Positions 1 through 6,418 of a stretch of DNA of 64,000 nucleotides are shown here, in pieces; position 1 is the stretch's first letter; every line of letters starts with the position of its first letter. Under the pieces are notes generated by a model, which saw only the letters and a list, made by a program, of their open reading frames with translations, was not told where the DNA came from and ran no database searches. Origin of the DNA: Phascolarctobacterium succinatutens CAG:287 (GTDB lineage: Bacteria > Bacillota > Negativicutes > Acidaminococcales > Acidaminococcaceae); the NCBI RefSeq assembly GCF_000434895.1, contig NZ_FR892814.1, positions 13,396 to 77,395 on the forward strand, written 5' to 3'. The position numbers were made by a program, and so were the translations under genes.

Positions 1-1752
1 ACCAAAATTGTTGCCGACCGCGACCGTGAAATTGAAGATTTCGTGCCGGTAGAATACTGGACACTGCGCGCCAAGCTGCGTGAAAGCAGCAAAGCACCGC
101 TGTTTGAGGCGGAAGCAGTGAAATATAAGGGCAAAAAGCTGGAGCTGCACACCGAGGCAGAGGCAAGAGCAGCGGAGGAAGCACTTTCCAAGGCTGATTA
201 CATTGTAAGCGACGCAGTGAAGAAGGAACGCAAGCGTCACCCCGTACCGCCGTTTACTACCTCCAGCATGCAGCAGGAGGCCAACAAAAAGCTCAACTTC
301 AGCGCCAAAAAGACCATGATGCTCGCACAGCAGCTTTATGAAGGTGTATCGCTGGGCAAAACCTCCGTCGGCCTTATTACCTACATGAGAACCGACTCCG
401 TGCGTCTGGCAGAGGTTGCCATTAGCGAAATCCGCGACTATATCAAGCAAAACTTCGGCAGCGAATTCTGCCCGGCGAAGGAAAACCATTACAGCACCAA
501 AAAGAACGCTCAGGACGCACATGAGGCGATTCGTCCGACCAGCGTCATGCGTACCCCGGCCGAAATGCAGGAGTATCTTACTGGCGACCAGCTGAAGCTG
601 TATACGCTCATCTGGAACCGCGTTGTTGCCAGCCAGATGACGGACGCTGTATATGACGTTACCACATTGGCAATTGATGCTGCCGACTACCAGCTGCGCG
701 CAACCGGCTCCGTACTGAAATTCCCGGGCTTCTTGCAGCTGCACAGCAAATATGATGACAAAGAAAAGGATGCAAAGGTTCCTTACATTGAGCCTGGCAC
801 AAAGATTGTCCTTTACAAGCTCATGCCGGCAGAGCAGCACTTCACCGAGCCGCCTGCGCACTTCACCGAAGCAACTCTCATCAAGGAGCTGGAGGAGAAA
901 GGCATCGGCCGCCCCAGCACCTTTGCACCTACCATCGTTACACTGCTTACCCGCGGTTACGTTGTCAAAGAAGCCAAAAAGCTGCTCGTTACCGAACTTG
1001 GCATTATGACCGTGGATATGCTTACCGAATATTTTAAGGGACTCATCAACATCGGCTTCACCGCCCAGATGGAGGAAAAGCTGGATGAGGTTGCAGAGAA
1101 GAAGCACACCAAGGACGAAGTTCTCAGCGAATTCTATGGTCCCTTCAAAAAGGATCTGGACCACGCAGGCGTGGTAATTCCTATCGTCGAAATCCCGCTC
1201 GAGGTATCCGACGTTCCCTGCGACAAGTGCAACGACGGCACCATGATGGTTATCCGCGAAGGACGCTTCGGCAAGTTCCTGGCTTGCCCCAACTTCCCCA
1301 AATGCCGCAATACCAAGCCCATTCTGCACCCGATTGGTGTTAAATGTCCTAAGTGCGGTGCCGATATCCTCGAACGCAAGAGCAAGACCGGCAAGGTATT
1401 CTATGGCTGTGAAAAGTATCCTGAGTGCGATTACACCACCTGGGACAAGCCGCTTAACGAAGAATGTCCGGACTGTGGCGCTATGATGGTAGAGCACGTG
1501 GAGCGTAACGGCAGCAAGCGCAAGTTCTGCAGCAACCCGGAATGCTCCAAGGCAAGACCGGTATATGCTTCCAAAACCGCTGCAGCAAAGACTACGGAAG
1601 CTAACACAACCGCAACCAAGAAAACTACGGCGGCTAAAAAGACTACCGCTAAGAAAACGACTGCTACCAAAACTGCTGCGAAGAAAACCACTGCAGCTAA
1701 AAAGACTACCGCCAAAAAAACTACTACAACTAAGAAAGGCAGCAACGAATAA
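1..1752 (+). CDS. topA: DNA topoisomerase I, 3' part (start lies left of window)
   Basis: Type IA topoisomerase that relaxes negative supercoils through a transient 5'-phosphotyrosine bond. The reading frame is open from base 1, so the annotated first GTG at 43 is internal and the TOPRIM domain lies mostly outside the window. The active-site motif ITYMRTDS is present, with the catalytic Tyr codon at 382-384. Three C-terminal four-cysteine zinc ribbons follow (about 1219-1320, 1348-1440 and 1465-1555). The protein ends in a long Lys/Thr/Ala-rich low-complexity tail (about 1573-1749) built from KKTTA-type units, which probably binds DNA non-specifically. The stop codon TAA directly abuts the trmFO start codon, so the two genes are translationally coupled. 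Confidence 0.97.
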   Translation, partial: TKIVADRDREIEDFVPVEYWTLRAKLRESSKAPLFEAEAVKYKGKKLELHTEAEARAAEEALSKADYIVSDAVKKERKRHPVPPFTTSSMQQEANKKLNFSAKKTMMLAQQLYEGVSLGKTSVGLITYMRTDSVRLAEVAISEIRDYIKQNFGSEFCPAKENHYSTKKNAQDAHEAIRPTSVMRTPAEMQEYLTGDQLKLYTLIWNRVVASQMTDAVYDVTTLAIDAADYQLRATGSVLKFPGFLQLHSKYDDKEKDAKVPYIEPGTKIVLYKLMPAEQHFTEPPAHFTEATLIKELEEKGIGRPSTFAPTIVTLLTRGYVVKEAKKLLVTELGIMTVDMLTEYFKGLINIGFTAQMEEKLDEVAEKKHTKDEVLSEFYGPFKKDLDHAGVVIPIVEIPLEVSDVPCDKCNDGTMMVIREGRFGKFLACPNFPKCRNTKPILHPIGVKCPKCGADILERKSKTGKVFYGCEKYPECDYTTWDKPLNEECPDCGAMMVEHVERNGSKRKFCSNPECSKARPVYASKTAAAKTTEANTTATKKTTAAKKTTAKKTTATKTAAKKTTAAKKTTAKKTTTTKKGSNE

Positions 1753-3081
1753 ATGACTATCTCTCCTGTACACGTAATCGGTGCGGGCCTGGCAGGCTGC
1801 GAAGCCGTTACCCAGCTCACACGCCACGGTATCCCTGTAATCCTGCACGAAATGCGTCCTGTAAAAAGTGACGAAGCACATAAAACCGCATATTTTGCCG
1901 AGCTTGTCTGCAGCAACTCCCTGCGCGCAGGCAATATTGAAAACGCTGTCGGCCTGCTGAAGGAAGAAATGCGCCGTTTAGGCTCTCTCATCATGCAAAA
2001 GGCTGACGAGCATCAAGTGCCTGCCGGCGGCGCTCTGGCTGTTGACCGCGACGGCTTTGCCGCTGCCGTAACCGAAGCAGTAATGGCTAATCCGCTCGTT
2101 ACTGTCATCCACGAAGAGGTGACCGACCTGGAAAGCCTTGAAGGCACTGTCATCGTAGCCAGCGGCCCGCTGACCAGCGACGCGCTTTTCGCCAATATCA
2201 AAAAGCTCCTGCAGTCTGATTATCTGCACTTCTTTGATGCCGCAGCACCGATTGTTACCGCCGATTCCCTGGACTATGACAAGGTTTACCGTGCCTCCCG
2301 CTACGACAAGGGCGGCGCCGACTACCTCAACTGCCCCTTCTACACGAAGGAGGAATACGTTGCCTTCTGGGAAGCTCTCTGCAATGCGGAAAGCGCTCCC
2401 GTAAAAGATTTTGAGCATGATGTATTTGAAGCCTGCATGCCTATCGAGGAAATGGCAGCAAGAGGCGAGGACACCATGCGCTTCGGTCCGCTGAAGCCTG
2501 TAGGCCTCATTGACCCGCGTAACGGCAAGGAAGCATATGCAGTAGTGCAGCTGCGTCAGGATAACGCCGCTGCTTCCCTTTATAACCTGGTAGGCTTCCA
2601 GACACATCTCAAATGGCCGGAGCAAAGACGTGTTTTCGGCATGATTCCCGGTCTGGAGAACGCAGAGTTCGTCCGTTTCGGCGTAATGCACAAAAACACC
2701 TATCTGAATTCGCCGCAGCTTTTGGATAAGCACTTCAACCTGCGCAGCAACAAGCGCTTCTACTTTGCCGGACAGATGACAGGCGTAGAAGGCTACGTTG
2801 AATCGGCAGCCTCCGGCCTGATGGCCGGTTTAGCTGCTGCCAGAGCGATATTGGAGCTGCCGGAGGTAGAATTCCCCGACGTAACTGCGCACGGCGCTTT
2901 GGCCAACTACATCAGCAATCCGGCGATTGAAAACTTCCAGCCGATGAACATCAACTTCGGCCTCATTCCGCCGCTCACTGTACGCATCCGCAAGAAAAGA
3001 GAAAAGAACGCTCAGATTGCAGCACGCGCATTGGAAGCACTGGACGGGGTTCTGCTCACGCTTAAAACTGAACAGGCATAA
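1753..3081 (+). CDS. trmFO: Methylenetetrahydrofolate-tRNA-(uracil-5-)-methyltransferase
   Basis: Folate- and FAD-dependent enzyme that makes 5-methyluridine at position 54 of the tRNA T-loop. The N-terminus carries the dinucleotide-binding motif GAGLAGCE (residues 10-17). The family signatures HEMRP and ELVCSNSLR follow, and the C-terminal part holds the FAGQMTGVEGY segment of the FAD domain. At 442 residues the length is normal for the family. It starts with no gap after topA. The topA-trmFO pair is a common Firmicute arrangement, but the usual next gene (xerC) is found about 36 kb away on the other strand. Confidence 0.97.
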   Translation: MTISPVHVIGAGLAGCEAVTQLTRHGIPVILHEMRPVKSDEAHKTAYFAELVCSNSLRAGNIENAVGLLKEEMRRLGSLIMQKADEHQVPAGGALAVDRDGFAAAVTEAVMANPLVTVIHEEVTDLESLEGTVIVASGPLTSDALFANIKKLLQSDYLHFFDAAAPIVTADSLDYDKVYRASRYDKGGADYLNCPFYTKEEYVAFWEALCNAESAPVKDFEHDVFEACMPIEEMAARGEDTMRFGPLKPVGLIDPRNGKEAYAVVQLRQDNAAASLYNLVGFQTHLKWPEQRRVFGMIPGLENAEFVRFGVMHKNTYLNSPQLLDKHFNLRSNKRFYFAGQMTGVEGYVESAASGLMAGLAAARAILELPEVEFPDVTAHGALANYISNPAIENFQPMNINFGLIPPLTVRIRKKREKNAQIAARALEALDGVLLTLKTEQA

Positions 3082-3194
3082 ATTTCAGCCTGTTATCTCT
3101 GAAATATGCTGAGAAAGCCAAAAATATTTTTAGAGAAAGACAGTATGTGTCCTCCCTCTATGATAAAATTTGCTTATAGCCGGTGGCAAAACGT

Positions 3195-3222
3195 TTGCTT
3201 AAGAGAATGATTGTGCTATAAT
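3195..3222 (+). promoter_or_regulatory. Promoter of the WYL regulator gene
   Basis: A -35 TTGCTT (3195-3200) and a perfect -10 TATAAT (3217-3222) are separated by 16 bases. A TG dinucleotide one base before the -10 makes it an extended -10 promoter. It lies about 60 bases before the start at 3286. Confidence 0.7.
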
Positions 3223-3285
3223 AAGCTTAAAGAGATTTTCTTACATCAGCCGCTTTGCAAATTTCATGGCAGGGAGGAACTAATA

Positions 3286-4257
3286 ATGACAGATTTACGC
3301 ATCGCAAAGGATCGTTTGCTTTATATGTATTCGCGCCTGGTAGACGGCAAAATGCTCTACAAGAAGGAGGAGGCCCAACGCTTTGGCTGCTCCTTACGCT
3401 CTATTCAGCGCGACATAGAAGACCTGCGGTCCTTTTTGCATGAGCAGAACGAAGCAACAGGAATTGTGCAGGATTTGGTATATAACCAGAAGCTGGGCGC
3501 TTACCAGCTTGTACCGCCCTCACGCAATCTGCTGTCCAACGAAGAGGTTTTCGCCACGCTCAAAATACTGCTGGAAAGCAGGGCCTTCACCAAAAAGGAG
3601 CTTTACCCGATTATTGATAAGCTGATTGACTGCTGTATCCCCAAAACAGAGCAGCAGCGTGTAAGCGAGCTTATAGGCAACGAAAAGCTGCTTTATGTAG
3701 AGCCGCAGCACAAGGACAAATTCCTGAAGAAGATGTGGGAGCTTAGCGGCGCTGTGCGCGAGCAGCAGGAGGTAACGATTACCTACCGTCGTACTGATGG
3801 CGTGCAGGTGCAGCGCACTGTGCAGCCTGTAGGCATCATGTTCTCCGAATTCTATTTCTATCTGATTGCCTTTCTTACGCCTAAAGATAAGCAAAAGGTA
3901 AAGTTTGAGATTGAGAACGATCCCTTCCCGACAATTTACCGCATCGACAGAATCAAAGGCTTTACGGTTACAGACAAGCATTTTGCTGTACCATATGCCA
4001 AACGCTTTGAAGAGGGCGAGTTCCGTAAGCGCATCCAGTTTATGTACGGCGGGCATCTGCAACGACTGCGCTTTTACTTCAAAGGCAGCTGCTATGAGTA
4101 CATTTTAGACCGACTGCCAACAGCTAAGGTTGTGCAGGAGGACGAAAAGGGTACGCTTATCGAAGCAGAGGTCTTCGGCAAGGGCATTGATATCTGGCTG
4201 AAGAGTCAGGGCGAGCTGATTGAGGTTGTATCCCGACAGGAGCTGGCAGTAAATTAA
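3286..4257 (+). CDS. WYL-domain transcriptional regulator
   Basis: Probable ligand- or nucleic-acid-responsive DNA-binding regulator of 323 residues. An N-terminal winged helix-turn-helix of the DeoR/HTH_11 kind is visible (CSLRSIQRDIEDL near residues 29-41). A WYL-type domain follows in the middle, where the stretch VTITYRRTDG and the following PVGIMFSEFYFYLIAF match the beta-strand pattern, and a C-terminal extension closes the protein. I place the start at 3286, behind AGGGAGGA (3271-3278), rather than at the upstream ATG-like codon at 3211, which lies inside the promoter. The gene is monocistronic, with its own promoter and terminator. The target is unknown; WYL proteins often regulate neighbouring genes or DNA-damage and defence functions. 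Confidence 0.88.
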   Translation: MTDLRIAKDRLLYMYSRLVDGKMLYKKEEAQRFGCSLRSIQRDIEDLRSFLHEQNEATGIVQDLVYNQKLGAYQLVPPSRNLLSNEEVFATLKILLESRAFTKKELYPIIDKLIDCCIPKTEQQRVSELIGNEKLLYVEPQHKDKFLKKMWELSGAVREQQEVTITYRRTDGVQVQRTVQPVGIMFSEFYFYLIAFLTPKDKQKVKFEIENDPFPTIYRIDRIKGFTVTDKHFAVPYAKRFEEGEFRKRIQFMYGGHLQRLRFYFKGSCYEYILDRLPTAKVVQEDEKGTLIEAEVFGKGIDIWLKSQGELIEVVSRQELAVN

Positions 4258-4314
4258 GCTGAAAAAAATCATAAATCACCAAGAAATTTCTTATTTCTTC
4301 TCGAAAACTTTTCT

Positions 4315-4346
4315 GGATAGTCAATCTTTGGCTATCCTGTTTTTTA
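4315..4346 (+). terminator. Rho-independent terminator of the WYL gene
   Basis: A 10-bp stem (arms GGATAGTCAA at 4315-4324 and TTGGCTATCC at 4328-4337, with one G-T wobble) has a 3-base loop. TGTTTTTT follows. Confidence 0.85.
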
Positions 4347-4438
4347 TAATAAGATTATGCTAAAGAAAAATGAAAAAGTAACAGGTACATTTTCGTTGCA
4401 GCGTTGCGTTTTCATTCCTGCTCATTATCAAGGCAGAC

Positions 4439-4467
4439 TACATTTGCAAGCACGTGCCGCAAATGTA
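4439..4467. promoter_or_regulatory. Perfect inverted repeat upstream of the XRE gene (possible operator)
   Basis: The 9-bp arms TACATTTGC (4439-4447) and GCAAATGTA (4459-4467) are separated by 11 bases in the 308-base gap between the WYL and XRE genes. No T-run follows, so it is not an obvious terminator. Position and symmetry suit a dimeric DNA-binding protein. The rest of this gap holds no gene that I can see. Confidence 0.4.
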
Positions 4468-4565
4468 AAAGCATGTAAAAAATAAAGCCCGCACCTTTTT
4501 TTACATGAAGTAATGCCTGAAATGCTATAAGCTATATATAGTCAGAAGAAGAGGAGTGGTGATAT

Positions 4566-4781
4566 ATGTATTGTGAAAAATATGTTGAAATGGGCAAAAA
4601 AATTCGTTATTACAGAATCATGCAGGAGCTGGGGCAGGGGATGCTCGCAGAGCAGATAGGCATTACTCCGCAGTATTTGAGCAAAATAGAGCACGGAAGC
4701 GCGCGCCCGAGTATGGACCTGGTATTCCGCATCGCCGATAAGCTGCAGGTGAAGGTGTCGCACCTGCTGGAGGCCTGCTGA
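4566..4781 (+). CDS. Small XRE-family helix-turn-helix regulator
   Basis: A 71-residue protein made of a single lambda-repressor-like (Cro/C1) helix-turn-helix fold. The recognition region LAEQIGITPQYLSKIEHGSA and the following SMDLVFRIADKLQV are typical of the XRE family. A purine-rich ribosome-binding site (GAAGAGGAG) precedes the ATG. There is no sensor domain, so it probably acts as a simple repressor. The downstream transporter gene starts about 125 bases later with its own promoter, and an inverted repeat (4834-4858) lies just after that promoter. That makes local control of the transporter plausible, but this is inference. Confidence 0.85.
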   Translation: MYCEKYVEMGKKIRYYRIMQELGQGMLAEQIGITPQYLSKIEHGSARPSMDLVFRIADKLQVKVSHLLEAC

Positions 4782-4817
4782 TACTTTAAGCCGGGCATGG
4801 ATTTTTCCTCCTTTTTG

Positions 4818-4858
4818 TGGTACAATACCCATGTAATTGCTTCTGCTCGAGGCAATTA
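4818..4858 (+). promoter_or_regulatory. Extended -10 promoter and adjacent inverted repeat before the BASS transporter
   Basis: TGG-TACAAT (4818-4826) matches an extended -10; no convincing -35 is seen. Immediately downstream lies an inverted repeat with arms TAATTGC (4834-4840) and GCAATTA (4852-4858), at about +1 to +30. That is where a repressor would block transcription. Confidence 0.45.
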
Positions 4859-4906
4859 ACAGCGTGACTGCCCCAGGGCAGCATACATGTAAGGAGGCAA
4901 TTTAAT

Positions 4907-5902
4907 ATGAACGAGCAAAACAGCGTTTTAAACATCATTGGCAAGGTAAGCGGATTGTTATCCAAGTACATCGCCGTCGTGATTTTAATCACCTCTGCGA
5001 TTGCCTTTACGCATCCGCAGGAATTCATGTGGATTCCGCAGTATACCGCTCTCTTCCTGGGCACGGCAATGTTCGGCATGGGCCTGACCATCAAGCGCGA
5101 GGACTTCCAAATCGTCTTTTCACGACCTAAGGAGGTTATATCCGGCTGTATCCTGCAATACACCATCATGCCCCTGGCAGCCTATCTGTTGGCTGTAGTG
5201 ATGAATCTTGATACTGATATCGCTCTGGGCGTTATCCTCGTAGGCTGCTGCCCCGGCGGTACCGCCAGCAACGTTATTGCCTACATCGCTAAGGGTGACG
5301 TTCCCTTATCCGTTGGCATGACCATCACTTCGACTTTGATTGCACCGCTGGTAACACCTGTGCTGGTGTACCTGCTGGCAGGTTCCTGGGTTGAGGTAAG
5401 CTTTATGGCTATGGTACTTTCCGTAGTGAAGATTGTACTGCTGCCTGTGCTTGCAGGTATCATCTTAAACAGCCTTTTCCACGAAACCATCGTCAAGCTG
5501 GGCGGTATTCTGCCGCTAGTTTCCGTTGTAGCGATTGTAACCATTATCGACGGTATCGTTGCTGTCAATGCCGCTAAGCTGATGAGCTGCGGTCTGATCG
5601 TTATGCTGGCTGTTGTCCTGCACAACGGCATCGGTATGGCACTGGGACTGGGCATGGCGCGTCTGATGAAGGTATCCTACGCTAAGGAAACCTCCATTGC
5701 TATCGAGGTTGCTATGCAAAACAGCGGTCTGGCGCTTGCTCTGGCGACCGCAAACTTCGCCGCAAATCCGCTGGCTACGCTTCCGGGCGCTATCTTCAGC
5801 GTATGGCACAATGTTTCCGGTTCTATTTTCGCCAGCTGCCGCATCAAAGAGGTAGAAGAAAAGCAAAAGCTGGAGCTGAAGGAGCACGCAATAGCAAAAT
5901 AA
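4907..5902 (+). CDS. Bile acid:sodium symporter (BASS) family transporter
   Basis: Integral membrane secondary transporter of 331 residues with about ten hydrophobic segments. The family hallmarks are GLTIKREDF after the second segment, and GCCPGGTASNVIAYIAKGDVPLS, which is the conserved BASS motif of the crossover region with sodium-binding residues. Bacterial relatives move bile acids, pantoate, 2-keto acids or other organic anions with sodium. The substrate cannot be read from sequence. AAGGAGG (4891-4897) precedes the ATG. The small XRE gene upstream may regulate it. The gene ends in a strong bidirectional terminator. Confidence 0.9.
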   Translation: MNEQNSVLNIIGKVSGLLSKYIAVVILITSAIAFTHPQEFMWIPQYTALFLGTAMFGMGLTIKREDFQIVFSRPKEVISGCILQYTIMPLAAYLLAVVMNLDTDIALGVILVGCCPGGTASNVIAYIAKGDVPLSVGMTITSTLIAPLVTPVLVYLLAGSWVEVSFMAMVLSVVKIVLLPVLAGIILNSLFHETIVKLGGILPLVSVVAIVTIIDGIVAVNAAKLMSCGLIVMLAVVLHNGIGMALGLGMARLMKVSYAKETSIAIEVAMQNSGLALALATANFAANPLATLPGAIFSVWHNVSGSIFASCRIKEVEEKQKLELKEHAIAK

Positions 5903-5914
5903 GCATAAACACTA

Positions 5915-5944
5915 AAGGCACTACTGTGAGCGCAGTAGTGCCTT
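5915..5944. terminator. Bidirectional terminator between the BASS and RHH genes
   Basis: The 12-bp perfect stem has arms AAGGCACTACTG (5915-5926) and CAGTAGTGCCTT (5933-5944) with a 6-base loop. It lies between convergent genes, followed by AATTATTT on the plus side. Confidence 0.75.
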
Positions 5945-5981
5945 AATTATTTGTATAGCGTAGGGCAGGGGAGCCTACATA

Positions 5982-6245
5982 TTATTTTTTGCTTTTATTA
6001 TCCAAACCGAAGAGCATTTCCATAGGCTGCTCCGGCGCTTCCTTAACCGTTGCGCCTGTGCTGAAGCCTGGCATTTCCGCCTTGGTCAGCTCAATTTTGC
6101 CGTATTGGCGCTCATAATCATCAATAACCCCTTTCAAAATCTGTTCGATTTCCTTATTTACTGAACGACCATTTATCTTTGCCAAATGCTTCATCTTATT
6201 CATAATAATAGGATGAATGCGCAGTGTAAAGCGTGCTTCTTCCAT
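5982..6245 (-). CDS. Arc-like ribbon-helix-helix DNA-binding protein
   Basis: An 87-residue protein. The first 50 residues fit an Arc/MetJ ribbon-helix-helix fold: a basic beta-strand (ARFTLRIHP), then the helix pair with GRSVNKEIEQIL. The C-terminal 35 residues are polar and probably disordered. GGAGGGAG precedes the start. No toxin-like small ORF sits beside it, so it is either an orphan regulator or an antitoxin-like protein without a partner. It diverges from the M16 peptidase gene. Confidence 0.8.
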   Translation of the reverse strand: MEEARFTLRIHPIIMNKMKHLAKINGRSVNKEIEQILKGVIDDYERQYGKIELTKAEMPGFSTGATVKEAPEQPMEMLFGLDNKSKK

Positions 6246-6281
6246 GAATACTCCCTCCAGATTCTGACTATTCTACTAATT

Positions 6282-6310
6282 ATTATAGGCAAGAACAGCG
6301 CTTTTGGCAA
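6282..6310 (-). promoter_or_regulatory. Promoter of the RHH gene
   Basis: On the minus strand, -35 TTGCCA (6305-6310), a 17-base spacer and a perfect -10 TATAAT (6282-6287). Confidence 0.7.
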
Positions 6311-6356
6311 GGAGATAATCTTTTTTAGCAACAGCTAACTGTTTTTACAAGAATTT

Positions 6357-6386
6357 CAGACAATAGATATGCAAATATGCTATAAT
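6357..6386 (+). promoter_or_regulatory. Promoter of the M16 peptidase gene
   Basis: Extended -10 TGC-TATAAT (6378-6386) with a weak -35 CAGACA (6357-6362) at 18 bases. Confidence 0.6.
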
Positions 6387-6418
6387 AAATACCATAGTGT
6401 AAATTTTAGGAGGCAACA

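Noticed and set aside
1978..2733. 251-residue minus-strand frame opposite trmFO
   Set aside because: Shadow of trmFO, with no motifs.
3089..3112. ATTTCAG / CTGAAAT hairpin after trmFO as terminator
   Set aside because: The 7-bp stem is A/T-rich with a 10-base loop and no T-run, so it is too weak to call.
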